Counted from the first letter of the stretch, positions 53,331 through 63,077 are shown. The stretch is DNA of 64,000 nucleotides from an uncultured Woeseiaceae bacterium (GCA_947258565.1 CAMYJB010000005.1:108217-172216), one strand, 5' to 3'. Notes: generated from the sequence alone by a model not told the origin. Translations and numbers: made by a program.

Positions 53331-54395
53331 ATGGAAATCGCTCATGTCCGGGTTTTGCGTCTCGCCTTGGGCACGGCGCTATCGATGTGGGTATCGCAGG
53401 CGGCGGGCTGGGGTATGTCGTTCATTGCCCCGATCATGACGATGTTCATCCTCGCCCTGCCGTTGCCGGCACCGCGGCTGAAAGGAGGGGTCCTGTTCGT
53501 GGCGGCGCTTACCCTGTCGATGTATGCCGGCATGCTGTTGCTGCCACCTCTGCTGCACTATCCTCTCGTCGGCTTGCTGTTGCTGATCCTGGCCTTGTTT
53601 TGGAGCTTCTATTTCACGGCCAGCGGCGGGTCGCCCGTCATCGGGACCTTTGTCACCCTCGGAATCGCGCTCAGTACCGCCGTGGGTTCGGTCAGCATCG
53701 ATGCGGCATTGATGGCGATCGGAGGACTGAGCACAAATGCCCTGATCGGAGTTTCGTTCGTGTGGATCGCCCACCTGCTGGTACCCGATTCTCTCGCGCA
53801 GAGCGATGCCGGTCCTGCACCCTCCAGACCCGAGAAAGCACCCGAGCCAGACCTCGTTAAGGCTCGCTGGAGCGCCTACCGATCACTCCTGATCGTATTC
53901 CCGGTCACGCTCTGGTTCATGCTGTCCAGCGCCAGCGCGTCCTACATCCCGGTCATGATCAAGGTTGCCTCGATGGGTCAGCAGGCGACCAACGAAGGCG
54001 CGAAACAGGCAGGAAAATCGCTGCTCCTGTCAACGATCATCGGTGGCATCGGCGCGATTATCGGCTGGAATATCCTGAAGGTCGTACCGACCCTGTCGAT
54101 GTACGCGCTGATTGTCGGCCTGGGCGCACTCATAATCGGACCGAGGATCTTCCAGGGCAAGGCGATGCACCCGCAGGCCGCAACCTGGTCCTACGGTTAC
54201 CTCACGATGATCGTTATCCTGGCTCCCGCCGTCATGGACACCGCCGGCAGCAGCGCCGCGAACCTGGCGTTCGTGTCGCGCTTGCTTATGTTCGCGTTTG
54301 CAACGCTCTACGGCATCGCGGCGATTTACATCGTGGACGCCTTCCGCCCGGGGAAGTCCGTCACCGCCGAGGAGCCGCGCCCGGATGAGTGCTGA
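53331..54395 (+). CDS. DUF2955 membrane protein, putative exporter
   Basis: 354 residues, about ten hydrophobic helices in two halves joined by a charged linker (near residue 160-185). The N-terminal half matches DUF2955 (FUSC/aromatic acid exporter related), with MSFIAPIMTMFILALPLPAPRLKGG. It has no RND- or MFS-type signature. With the OprM and HlyD partners it most likely forms a tripartite exporter of small acids. The substrate is not predictable. Confidence 0.83.
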   Translation: MEIAHVRVLRLALGTALSMWVSQAAGWGMSFIAPIMTMFILALPLPAPRLKGGVLFVAALTLSMYAGMLLLPPLLHYPLVGLLLLILALFWSFYFTASGGSPVIGTFVTLGIALSTAVGSVSIDAALMAIGGLSTNALIGVSFVWIAHLLVPDSLAQSDAGPAPSRPEKAPEPDLVKARWSAYRSLLIVFPVTLWFMLSSASASYIPVMIKVASMGQQATNEGAKQAGKSLLLSTIIGGIGAIIGWNILKVVPTLSMYALIVGLGALIIGPRIFQGKAMHPQAATWSYGYLTMIVILAPAVMDTAGSSAANLAFVSRLLMFAFATLYGIAAIYIVDAFRPGKSVTAEEPRPDEC

Positions 54396-54406
54396 GCGGT
54401 CTTCAG

Positions 54407-54973
54407 TTACGGAAATTTCGCGAAGATATCGGCGATCGCGCTATCGAGCACCTGGTCCCTGTTTGCCCTCATCTGGTCGGTAACGCGCCCCGTCGCCGCG
54501 CCCTCCCAGACGAGCTGGTTGCGTGCGCGATCGACCATATCGACGCCCAGCGTGCCCTCGGTGCGCTGAACGACTTCCGTGGTGGACATGCTCATGCTGT
54601 AGCCGCCCCAGGTGCCATATCGGCCCCTGCTGTGGTGTACGCCAACGCTGCTGGACGGGCGCGACTGCAGGGTCTCGCGCGTCGAAATCACGAAATTCAC
54701 CAGCAGGTCGGGGTTCGAATCGTCGCGCCGCAGTCCCGCCATTTCGAGTTCGCGCGTCGCGGACGCAATCAGCTGTTTGCTCTCCAGCGACTGAACGTTG
54801 CCCCGATCTGTACTCAGCGGGCGAAAGAAGCCAAAAGTCCGGTAGTTGGCAATGCTGAAATCCGGAGCACTGTTAGTGATGATACGCGGGCCGCTGCTAC
54901 ACGCTGCAGACAACAAGGTGGCAAGAAGCAATGCGGTAACGGCTGTAACACGACGGACATTCCAATCAGGCAT
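54407..54973 (-). CDS. DUF4136 lipoprotein (copy 1)
   Basis: 188 residues with lipobox LSAAC (Cys 25). The DUF4136 core follows: DFSIANYRTFGFF, ATRELEMAGLRRDDSNPDLLVNFVIS and GTLGVDMVDRARNQLVWEGAATGRV. DUF4136 proteins are envelope lipoproteins of unknown role. It is divergent from a paralogue on the other strand, with 161 bases between starts. The N-terminus is slightly basic; the tail ends AIADIFAKFP, as in copy 2 (IANIFAEFPL). Confidence 0.85.
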   Translation of the reverse strand: MPDWNVRRVTAVTALLLATLLSAACSSGPRIITNSAPDFSIANYRTFGFFRPLSTDRGNVQSLESKQLIASATRELEMAGLRRDDSNPDLLVNFVISTRETLQSRPSSSVGVHHSRGRYGTWGGYSMSMSTTEVVQRTEGTLGVDMVDRARNQLVWEGAATGRVTDQMRANRDQVLDSAIADIFAKFP

Positions 54974-55100
54974 CGTCGGGGTCCTCGGTAGTAAAGAGAT
55001 TAGTCACGCGTCCAGGAACGCAGTTTGGATTATTTGTATCAGCGAGTCACCATGGAGATGGTAGGCTACACAAACTTGGTGATGCAAATTCGCAGCTCGC

Positions 55101-55108
55101 TATACAAT
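55101..55108 (+). promoter_or_regulatory. -10 like element before DUF4136 copy 2
   Basis: TATACAAT 27 bases before the ATG, with TTGGTG about 19 bases upstream as a poor -35. Position in the divergent gap between the two DUF4136 genes supports a promoter. Confidence 0.35.
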
Positions 55109-55134
55109 AGGAGCAACTTTCGGGATAGCGGAGT

Positions 55135-55689
55135 ATGGCATTGAAAAGTTACCTTGGGATTCTTGCAGTCGCGACACTGATGCTATCTACCGCGCTGGCA
55201 GGCTGCGCCTCGGGACCCGAGCTTCGAGTCAGCGCGGACCCCGGCACCGATTTCTCGGCACTGCGTACCTTCGGGTTCATGCAGGAACTCGGCACGGACG
55301 GCCCCGGAGGCAGGACGATGCTCAGCGCACGTCTGTCGGCCGCAACCACGCGCGAACTCGAGGCTCGCGGCCTGCGGTTCGTCTCCGGCAACCCCGACGT
55401 TCTGGTGAATTTCTTTGCCGGTATCCAGAGCGGCATCCAGATGACCAATATGCCGATCCTGGTCATGCCGGTGGAAAACTACGGCGCATGGACCGGCTAC
55501 CGGGCGACATTCGCTCCCGGTGAACGTATCAACGAGGGTACGCTCGGCGTGCACATCGTGGATCGTCGCAGAAACCGCCTGATCTGGGAGGGCATCGCTA
55601 ATGATCGCGTTACGGAGGCGATGACGGAGAACCCGGACGAGACCGTAAACAAGCTGATCGCGAACATATTCGCCGAATTCCCGCTCTAG
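55135..55689 (+). CDS. DUF4136 lipoprotein (copy 2)
   Basis: 184 residues with lipobox ALAGC (Cys 24) and the DUF4136 core: DFSALRTFGFMQELG, ATTRELEARGLRFVSGNPDVLVNFFAG and LGVHIVDRRRNRLIWEGIANDRV. Clearly paralogous to the divergent copy. Both likely reach the outer membrane, since residue +2 after Cys is Ala or Ser rather than Asp. Function unknown. Confidence 0.86.
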   Translation: MALKSYLGILAVATLMLSTALAGCASGPELRVSADPGTDFSALRTFGFMQELGTDGPGGRTMLSARLSAATTRELEARGLRFVSGNPDVLVNFFAGIQSGIQMTNMPILVMPVENYGAWTGYRATFAPGERINEGTLGVHIVDRRRNRLIWEGIANDRVTEAMTENPDETVNKLIANIFAEFPL

Positions 55690-55775
55690 CCGTTCAATTT
55701 CCAACTTCGTGAACTGCGTTCAGGTCCGCGCCACGCGGATGGCTATACTGCCCGGAGAACTGGACATAATCGGCG

Positions 55776-57002
55776 ATGGGCAACCTGGATCAGCAAACAA
55801 TTCTCATGATAGCCGGCGCTATCCTCGCGGGCGGCCTTATCGGCTGGCTGCTGGCGTCGCTCGGCGGTAAGCGCGAGCTGGGAAAGACGGAATCGGACTG
55901 GCGTGCGCGCTACGACAAAGCCCTGCAACAGATCGAAAAGCTGAAGACCCAGGCGCGCGCGCTCGAGACTTCCGTCGAAACGGAACGTGCCGCGGGGCTC
56001 AAGTTCAAGCAGGCCGCCGTACGCGTGACGACCGAACTCGACTCGCTGCGCGAAAAGGCCAACACGCTCGCCAAGAACGTCTTTACGCTCGGCGCGGAAC
56101 GCGACCAGCTCAATGCCAAACTCGAGTCGAACACGAAGCTCGTTCATGCCGCAAGACTCCAGATTCGCGAATTGCAGGCGGAGTTTCAGAAGAGCAAGGA
56201 GTTTTATACGGCCCAGCTCAAATCTGCCGTAGAGCAGCGGCAGTTGCTGGAAAGCAAGATTGGCGACGCCCGGCAGGAGCACGAATCTCTCAATAACCTG
56301 CTCGAGGCTTCCCGCTCCGAACACGAATCCGTGGGCAGGCTGCTGGCGTCTGCGCAGGCGCGCCTGGAAGGGCTCGAGAAACTCGAAAACAAGGTTGTGG
56401 CGCTGGAAGCGGACAACGCGGAATTACGCCACCAGGCGACGCTCGCGACGCGGGAAGCACAAGCTCTCCAGCATGACGTCGCGGAACTCAAGGAACTGAA
56501 GAAGCAGAACAAGGAACTTGCGCACTGCCTGCAGTCGATGGAGAACAGCCGCAAGCAGTACGAGGCGGATGCCAAACGTTACCGGAATCAATACGAACAG
56601 GCCGAGAAACAATCCGATACGCTGCGCATGAAGCTCGGCAATATCGAGGAAAGCTTTGTTGCCATGCGCGAGGCCGAAGAGGAGGTGTACGGCGCAGGGC
56701 AGGGGAGCAATGACAGGACACCCCCGTTCGGACTCACGGAACCCGATGGCGAGCCGGACGACCTCACGGAAATCGTCGGGATCGGCAAGGTCTTCGAGCA
56801 GATGCTGCACGAGCTGGGTGTCTTCCACTTTCGGCAAATTGCAACCTTCGGGCCCGGTGACGTAGCTCGTATCAATTCCGAACTCAAGGAATTTCGCGGC
56901 CGCATCGAGCACGACGACTGGATCGGCCAGGCCAAGGAACTGCATTTCAAGAAGTACGGTCAGGCACCGGACGACGACCAGGAAGCAAGTCCTTTGCACT
57001 AG
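55776..57002 (+). CDS. Membrane-anchored coiled-coil protein with C-terminal helix-hairpin-helix-like domain
   Basis: 408 residues: an N-terminal membrane helix (about 9-29), a very long coiled coil (about 40-300), then a small domain (about 325-390) with LTEIVGIGKVFEQMLHELGVFHFRQIATFGPGDVARI, which resembles the helix-hairpin-helix domain often found at the end of bacterial L21/NuoE-fused proteins. Such domains bind DNA or nucleotides, here on a filament tied to the membrane. A -10-like TATACT at 55744-55749 precedes it. It is probably co-expressed with the efflux pair 57 bases downstream. Function not known. Confidence 0.75.
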   Translation: MGNLDQQTILMIAGAILAGGLIGWLLASLGGKRELGKTESDWRARYDKALQQIEKLKTQARALETSVETERAAGLKFKQAAVRVTTELDSLREKANTLAKNVFTLGAERDQLNAKLESNTKLVHAARLQIRELQAEFQKSKEFYTAQLKSAVEQRQLLESKIGDARQEHESLNNLLEASRSEHESVGRLLASAQARLEGLEKLENKVVALEADNAELRHQATLATREAQALQHDVAELKELKKQNKELAHCLQSMENSRKQYEADAKRYRNQYEQAEKQSDTLRMKLGNIEESFVAMREAEEEVYGAGQGSNDRTPPFGLTEPDGEPDDLTEIVGIGKVFEQMLHELGVFHFRQIATFGPGDVARINSELKEFRGRIEHDDWIGQAKELHFKKYGQAPDDDQEASPLH

Positions 57003-57058
57003 GCACCCCCCGGATTGAGTTGCGCTTTGCCGCGCCTGGGGTGACACTCCTGCGGATC

Positions 57059-58120
57059 ATGGAGCGCACATTCCGAACCCTGGCCACAGCGTCAGTTTTC
57101 TGCGCAGCCGCGTTGCCGGCCGCGTTTGCCGCATCGCCCGTCGAGATCTCGCAATCCGAACGCCGCCCGGTCGTCCAGATCGTCACCGTCAGCGGAACGG
57201 TCACCTCACCCCAATCGGCGATCCTGTCGCCGTCCATCGGCGGACTGGTGGAGGAGACGCGCGTGGATGCCGGGGACCGCGTCGAGAAAGGGTCGATCCT
57301 CGTCACGCTGGATCGCGAACTCGCGGGCCTGACGCTGGAGCGCACGATCGCGGAAGAAACGCAGGCACGGATCGCCCTCGACGATGCGAAACGCCGGCTT
57401 GCGGAAGCCGAAGACGTCGGACCGCAACGCGGTATTGCGGAGACGGAAATAAAGTCGCTACGCGCCGAGGTGACGCGCAACGAAGCAGCGTTGAAGGCGG
57501 CGACAGCGGCCGCCGCGCAGCAGGCAGCCGTGGTCCGCCGTCATGAAGTGCGCGCGCCGTTCACCGGCGTGGTGAGCCAGCGGCTGGCGCAGGTAGGCGA
57601 ATGGGTGAACCCGGGCAACGGGCTCGTCGAGCTCGTTGCCACGGAGGGACTGCGTTTCGATTTCCGCGTGCCGCAGACCTATTACGCCAGGCTCAATACG
57701 GATACACGGGTCGATCTCACACTTGATGCCGTACCGGACGAGATCGTCACGGGGCGCGTGCAGGCGCTCGTCCCGGTGAAGGACCCCGGAGCCAGGACCT
57801 TTCTGCTGCGGGTCGTCACTGACTCGCGCCAGACATTGCCGATTACGCCCGGTATGTCGGCGCGTGCGGCGCTGAGGATCGACACCGGCCGGGAGGCTGT
57901 CGCGGTGCCGCGGGACGCGCTGCTGCTGTATCCCGACGGCCGCAAGACGGTTTGGGTCGTAGAGGGGCAAGACGAATTGAGCGTTCGTGAGCAGCGCGTC
58001 GATGCCGGGCTGGAGTTCGACGGTTTCGTCGAAATACGCGGCGGCCTCGACGCCGGCCTGCGCATCGTCACCCGCGGCAACGAGGCTCTGCGCGACGGTG
58101 AGATTGTAGTTCCGCGGTGA
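57059..58120 (+). CDS. RND efflux periplasmic adaptor (membrane fusion protein)
   Basis: 353 residues from ATG 57059 (MERTFRTLATASVF) with a signal peptide ending AAFAAS. Lipoyl halves flank a short coiled coil: SGTVTSPQSAILSPSIGGLVEETRVDAGDRVEKG and VRAPFTGVVSQRLAQVGEWV, then a beta-barrel and a C-terminal membrane-proximal domain. It links the RND permease to an outer-membrane duct. No lipobox Cys is present. Its stop is overlapped by the permease start (GTGA). Confidence 0.93.
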   Translation: MERTFRTLATASVFCAAALPAAFAASPVEISQSERRPVVQIVTVSGTVTSPQSAILSPSIGGLVEETRVDAGDRVEKGSILVTLDRELAGLTLERTIAEETQARIALDDAKRRLAEAEDVGPQRGIAETEIKSLRAEVTRNEAALKAATAAAAQQAAVVRRHEVRAPFTGVVSQRLAQVGEWVNPGNGLVELVATEGLRFDFRVPQTYYARLNTDTRVDLTLDAVPDEIVTGRVQALVPVKDPGARTFLLRVVTDSRQTLPITPGMSARAALRIDTGREAVAVPRDALLLYPDGRKTVWVVEGQDELSVREQRVDAGLEFDGFVEIRGGLDAGLRIVTRGNEALRDGEIVVPR

Positions 58121-61100
58121 CCCGGATGAGCAACGAAAACGGACTGTTCGAAGTCATCGTTCGCAATGGCCTGCTGATGACCGTTGCCGCACTGATCCTC
58201 ACCGTACTGGGGATTCTCGCGGCACTCAGAATCCCCGTGCAGATGATTCCCGATCTCGAAGTCCGGACGATTTCCGTGCGCACATCCTGGCCGGGCGCGA
58301 CGCCGCAGGACGTCGAGAAGGAGATCCTGATCGAGCAGGAAGAATACCTGCGCACCGTGCCCAACCTGCAGCGGCTCGAGGCGACCGCGTCCAGTGGCTC
58401 GGCGTCGATCGAGCTCGACTTCCCGTTCGGAGTCGATATCACCGAGACACTCATCCGCGTCAACAACGCCCTGAACCAGGTGCCTTCGTACCCGATCAAT
58501 GTCGACGAACCGCGGGTTTTTGCGAGTTCGTTCTCGGCCAATTCGTTCATGTATTTCCACGTCTCACCGCTGCCGGACAACCCGCGTGAACTCGACATGG
58601 ACATGATGCGGGACTTCATCGAGGACAACGTCCGCACGCGCATGTCGAATGTCCCGGGTGTATCCGATGTGCAGGTCCGTGGCGGCGCGGAACGGCAGAT
58701 CCGTATCATCCTCGACCCGGCACGGCTGGCCGATCGCGGCCTCACGATAACCGCGGTTCGCGATGCGATACGACGGCGCAACCAGGACGTCTCCGGCGGG
58801 GAACTCGACGCCGGCAAGCGGCGCTACCTCCTGCGTACGGTCGGGCGCTTCGACGACGTGCAGCAACTCGGCAACCTGATTGTCGAGGCGCGTGGCGACA
58901 CACTGATCCGCCTCGACGACGTTGCGGAGATCGAACTGGATCACTTCGAGATCCGCGGCCTGTCGTTCGCCGATGGCGACCCGATTATCTCGCTCGCGGT
59001 CAGCCGGGAGACCGGCTCCAACGTGATCGACATCAAGTACGCGATGCTCGAGGCCGTGGAGCGGATCAACGACGAAGTGCTGGAGCCGGCGGGAATGGAG
59101 ATGGGGCTGATCGCCGAAGACGCAGGCTACGTCGAAGCCTCGGTGCGCAACGTCTGGTTCAACCTCGGCCTGGGTGCCGGACTCGCGACGCTCGTCATGT
59201 ATCTGTTCCTGCGATCGGGCAGGGCGACCGCGGTGGGCGTCATCGGCATTCCGATTTGCACGATCGCGGCATTTCTCGGCCTGCTCGCCGCCGGGCGCAC
59301 GATCAACGTCATATCCCTGGCGGGCATCGCGTTTGCAATAGGCATGACGCTGGACAACAGCATCGTGGTCATCGAGAGCATCGAGCTGGCTCGCCGCAAG
59401 GGGCTGGACCGTTTTCGATCCGCGGTGGAGGGCGTGCGGAATGTCTGGCCCGCGGTGCTCGCATCCACGTTGACGACGATTCTCGTCTTCGCGCCCGTGC
59501 TGTTTATCGTCGAAGAAGCGGGGCAGCTGTATTCGGATATTGCCATCGCGATTTCTGCATCGATCCTCGCCTCCATGATGGTGGCGATCGCGCTGATACC
59601 GACGGCCAGCGCACGCCTCGAGTTCGGCAGCACCGAGGAACCCGTCGGCAGCCGGCTCCGTGACACGGTCGTTGCGCGCGTCGACACGCTGATCAGCACG
59701 CCACGGCGGCGCACCACGACGATACTCACAACCGTGTTGCTGAGCCTGGCGGTGATCGTCTTCCTGACGCCGGCCGCCGAGTACCTGCCCGAGGGAGAAG
59801 AACCCAAGACGTTCGCGGTGATGAGCGCGCCTCCCGGCTACAACCTCGACACGATGACGGAGATCGGCCTCGAGGTGCAGGATTACTTCCTGCCGTTCGT
59901 CGGTGATGACCCGAAGCGTTTCGATCGCGGCGAGGCAGCGGTTCCGGCGATCAAGTACCTGAACCTGCGCATCAGCCCGGGCGGTATGCGAATCATTTCG
60001 CAGACAATCGATCCGGGGCATATCGACGAGTTGATGGACGCGATCACGCAGGTATACGAAACCTATCCGGGCATGCGCGCCTTCGCGGCACGCGGCTCGA
60101 TCATTACCAGCAACGACGGCGGCACGCGCAGCATCAATCTCGACATTTCCGGCCCAAATCTCGCGGTCATCTACGAGGTCGCGCTGGCTACATACCGCCG
60201 CGCACAGGACGTCTTCGGCAATCCGCGCATCCAGTCCAGCCCGTCGTCGCTGACACTTGCACAGCCACTTATCGAGGTGCGGCCGGACTGGGATCGCGCT
60301 GCGGAACTGGGCATGGGCGCGGGTGACATCGGTTACACGGTCGCCGCACTCACCGACGGTGCCTTCGTCGATGAGTTTTTCCTCGCGGACGACAAGATCG
60401 ATATTTACCTGTTCGGTAGCGAAGGCGCCCGGGCAAACCTGGATACACTCGCGCAGTTACCCGTATACACGCCGCAGGGAAGCATCCTGCCACTATCGGC
60501 CCTGGCCACTATCCGGGAGACCGTGGACACCAGCACCGTGAGGCGAATCAATGGCCAGCGAACGGTGACCCTGAACATCATCCCACCGCCGTCCGTGCCC
60601 CTCGAGACCGGGGTCGAAATCGTCCGGCAGGACGTCATCGGCGCCCTGAGGTCGAGCGGCGAGGTGCCGTCCGACGTCAATGTCACGATCTCGGGGGCCA
60701 GCGACCAGCTCGACGCGACGAAGGCAGCCCTGGCCGCCAATTACCCCGTCGCGCTGATCATCGTTTTCCTGCTGCTGGTGGCCATATTCCGGCACTGGGG
60801 CTATCCGCTACTGATCATGACGACGATTCCGCTGGGTATCGCGGGCGGCATCGTCGGGCTGGTCCTCATGAACGCGGTGGGCGCGGCCTTGCCGCTGATC
60901 GGGCTCGACCCGTTGCATCAGCCCTTCGACATGATCTCGATGCTCGGTTTCCTGATCCTGATGGGTACCGTGGTAAACAACCCCATCCTGATCGTGGACC
61001 AGGCAAAGCGGCTTCTAGAAAAGGGCGGGGTAACGCCTCGTGAGGCCGTGCACGAGGCCGTAGCGGTCAGATTCCGGCCGATCGCGATGTCCACGCTGAC

Positions 61101-61299
61101 GACGATCTGTGGTTTGTCACCGCTCGTGTTCATGCCGGGCGCCGGCACGGAACTGTACCGGGGCGTCGGGGCCATTGTGCTGTTCGGAATACTGGGCGCA
61201 GCGATTGTCTCGCTGACGATGCTCCCGGCGCTGACGGTCACCGCGCTCGAATGGCGCAAGCCGCGCTCGTTGCCCGAGAGTCTCAGGGAAGCCGCATAA
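58117..61299 (+). CDS. RND family efflux permease (AcrB/MexF-type)
   Basis: 1060 residues with 12 membrane helices and two large periplasmic loops (about 35-330 and 560-870). Signature stretches are PDLEVRTISVRTSWPGATPQDVEKEI, AGIAFAIGMTLDNSIVVIESIELARRKG (helix 4 with proton-relay Asp) and MLGFLILMGTVVNNPILIVDQAKRL (helix 10). It uses the proton gradient to expel small molecules. Start is GTG overlapping the adaptor stop by four bases. No outer-membrane factor is present in this operon, so it must share one, for example the OprM-type gene at 50.6 kb. Confidence 0.94.
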   Translation: MTRMSNENGLFEVIVRNGLLMTVAALILTVLGILAALRIPVQMIPDLEVRTISVRTSWPGATPQDVEKEILIEQEEYLRTVPNLQRLEATASSGSASIELDFPFGVDITETLIRVNNALNQVPSYPINVDEPRVFASSFSANSFMYFHVSPLPDNPRELDMDMMRDFIEDNVRTRMSNVPGVSDVQVRGGAERQIRIILDPARLADRGLTITAVRDAIRRRNQDVSGGELDAGKRRYLLRTVGRFDDVQQLGNLIVEARGDTLIRLDDVAEIELDHFEIRGLSFADGDPIISLAVSRETGSNVIDIKYAMLEAVERINDEVLEPAGMEMGLIAEDAGYVEASVRNVWFNLGLGAGLATLVMYLFLRSGRATAVGVIGIPICTIAAFLGLLAAGRTINVISLAGIAFAIGMTLDNSIVVIESIELARRKGLDRFRSAVEGVRNVWPAVLASTLTTILVFAPVLFIVEEAGQLYSDIAIAISASILASMMVAIALIPTASARLEFGSTEEPVGSRLRDTVVARVDTLISTPRRRTTTILTTVLLSLAVIVFLTPAAEYLPEGEEPKTFAVMSAPPGYNLDTMTEIGLEVQDYFLPFVGDDPKRFDRGEAAVPAIKYLNLRISPGGMRIISQTIDPGHIDELMDAITQVYETYPGMRAFAARGSIITSNDGGTRSINLDISGPNLAVIYEVALATYRRAQDVFGNPRIQSSPSSLTLAQPLIEVRPDWDRAAELGMGAGDIGYTVAALTDGAFVDEFFLADDKIDIYLFGSEGARANLDTLAQLPVYTPQGSILPLSALATIRETVDTSTVRRINGQRTVTLNIIPPPSVPLETGVEIVRQDVIGALRSSGEVPSDVNVTISGASDQLDATKAALAANYPVALIIVFLLLVAIFRHWGYPLLIMTTIPLGIAGGIVGLVLMNAVGAALPLIGLDPLHQPFDMISMLGFLILMGTVVNNPILIVDQAKRLLEKGGVTPREAVHEAVAVRFRPIAMSTLTTICGLSPLVFMPGAGTELYRGVGAIVLFGILGAAIVSLTMLPALTVTALEWRKPRSLPESLREAA

Positions 61300-61389
61300 C
61301 GATCCCGGGTTCGGTGGATATCGTTCTAGCCGATAATGCAAAGACGCCGCGAGCAGAGAGCCCACCGTGATTGCGGGTCACTCAAACGC

Positions 61390-62838
61390 TCAGGAGACGA
61401 TGCTTTCGATCAGATCGGCGTAGTCGAGGAGGTGCCGGATGCCGAGGAATCGCTCGCGTACCCGTTCGCGGGCAGCAGTGCCAATTCGGCGTCGTAGCTC
61501 CGAATCGGACAGGAGCGTCTCCAACACGCCGGCAAATTCATCGAGGTCTTGCGGGTCTTTAAGCAAGCACCCGCTAACGCCGTCTTCGATCTGGTCGACG
61601 ATGCCACCAACGGCGCTTGCCATCACCGGACGGCCCTTCCACATGGCTTCGGTCACCGTGAGACCGAAACCCTCTTGAAGACTTTTCTGGACGACTACGG
61701 CGGCATGGCGCTGGAGCGCGTTGACCATGGCCGCGTTCTCGTCGATATCGTCGGTCGGTAGATTGACAAGATGGACTCGCTCACGGACGGCGTCCGGCAA
61801 CTCGTACCACCGGGACAGCACCTGCTCGAAAACCTGGGGAGCCTCTGGGTCATCGGACACCGAATGTACGTTGGGGCCCGCCAGGACGAGCTCCGCCTTC
61901 TCGTCGGGGGTATGTTCGATCATTCGCTCGAAACCGAGCATGACCCCCATCATGTCCTTGAGAGGATCCCATCGGGAAACCTGAACGATCAATGGTGCGT
62001 CATAAAGTGGCGCGCGGCCAAGCCGAACGACGTCGGCGTGACGCTCGACGCGGCTCGAGGTGCCATCAATGCGAGTAAAACGACAGCTACCCTTCACGGG
62101 CATCGGTCCCTCGATGAGCCCCGTATGCACGAGAATGCTGCCGACCGTGCTTGAGTCGAGTTCCTGATTCTTGGCCGAAAAGGCATCGATGCTTGGCGGG
62201 ATCACAAACAAGCGGTCCGGGGCACACCACGACGGTGCATAGCTTCTTCTCGAAAACACGAAGGCGGGAACGTCGTTAATGTAGGGTCTGAGGAAGTCCC
62301 AGCCAAGTTCCGTCTGCGCATTGGAAGAGTCGTGGCCGATGTGGCAGCGCCAGACGACATGGGCCCCGACCCTGGTCAACTCCGATGCAAGGCCGGCTGT
62401 CTGCGGGTCGTGGAGCAGAACTATGTCTCCGGGCTGCACACGCGAGCAGAGGGCAACGGCATTGTCGCGCAACGTGGCTTCATAAAGCTCCCTCTCCATA
62501 CTGTGGAGTTCTGGATCGTCGCCGCTCTCGCCATGAAGCCAATGGTGAAGCCGTTTGGTCAGTTGAAAAAATTCCGGAGACCCGTTTATCACGAGCCACC
62601 TGGCGTCGATGCCGAGTCCGCGAGAAAAAGCGAGCATCGATTGCAGCATTTCCGCCACACCGCCGCCGACCGCGGTCGAGTTTACGTTCCAGACAGTATG
62701 GTCACCAATCAAATCCTTGAGCCGCTGCGCCCTGTCCAGGGCCTCCGTTATTCTCGCCTCATCGTGTACCGTCAGAAACTGGCGCAAATCGCGTGTTCCG
62801 ACATAAACCTCTTCGAGTTCTTTCGCGCCTGGGTTCAT
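61390..62838 (-). CDS. treT: Trehalose synthase, glycosyltransferring (TreT-type GT4)
   Basis: 482 residues. The N-terminal half matches TreT: VWNVNSTAVGGGVAEMLQSM, RWLVINGSPEFFQLTKRLHHWLHG and DIVLLHDPQTAGL. The C-terminal GT4 half has VSRWDPLKDMMGVM, and QKSLQEGFGLTVTEAMWKGRPVMAS with the nucleotide-sugar-binding Glu pair. TreT joins glucose from NDP-glucose to free glucose to make trehalose, reversibly. The start ATG (MNPGAKELEEV) lacks a strong ribosome site. It is separated from the upstream tandem SnoaL-like gene by 239 bases, so it may be transcribed on its own. Confidence 0.9.
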   Translation of the reverse strand: MNPGAKELEEVYVGTRDLRQFLTVHDEARITEALDRAQRLKDLIGDHTVWNVNSTAVGGGVAEMLQSMLAFSRGLGIDARWLVINGSPEFFQLTKRLHHWLHGESGDDPELHSMERELYEATLRDNAVALCSRVQPGDIVLLHDPQTAGLASELTRVGAHVVWRCHIGHDSSNAQTELGWDFLRPYINDVPAFVFSRRSYAPSWCAPDRLFVIPPSIDAFSAKNQELDSSTVGSILVHTGLIEGPMPVKGSCRFTRIDGTSSRVERHADVVRLGRAPLYDAPLIVQVSRWDPLKDMMGVMLGFERMIEHTPDEKAELVLAGPNVHSVSDDPEAPQVFEQVLSRWYELPDAVRERVHLVNLPTDDIDENAAMVNALQRHAAVVVQKSLQEGFGLTVTEAMWKGRPVMASAVGGIVDQIEDGVSGCLLKDPQDLDEFAGVLETLLSDSELRRRIGTAARERVRERFLGIRHLLDYADLIESIVS

Positions 62839-63077
62839 AAAAAATGCAATCCGTGAGTCATTTGCCTGCTTCAGAAACCTACCATGTTTCGCTGGTATGG
62901 AGCGAGACGGCCGCTTTACTTTCGACTGCGGCCTCTCGCATCGAACTGCCAGACTGGGGGGAGTCCATATACAAAGCGGACGTGAGCGTCAGGGATGCAG
63001 GAAACGGCGGAGGACGTTGATCCTCTGGTAAGCCGGCCAGAGCTTATGACGGCCCGGCGTTATCGGGCAGTATCGGA
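62839..63077. other. Intergenic region with a bulged 12-bp inverted repeat
   Basis: Between the SnoaL-like gene and treT (both minus strand). GCGAGA-C-GGCCGC (62902-62914) pairs with GCGGCCTCTCGC (62928-62939) across a 13-base loop with one bulged C. No T-run follows on the minus strand. It may end the upstream transcript or act in the treT leader. I see no open frame worth calling here. Confidence 0.45.

Noticed and set aside
58564-60021. 485-codon minus-strand frame opposite the RND permease
   Set aside because: Antisense to a clear RND gene; composition is typical of a shadow frame.
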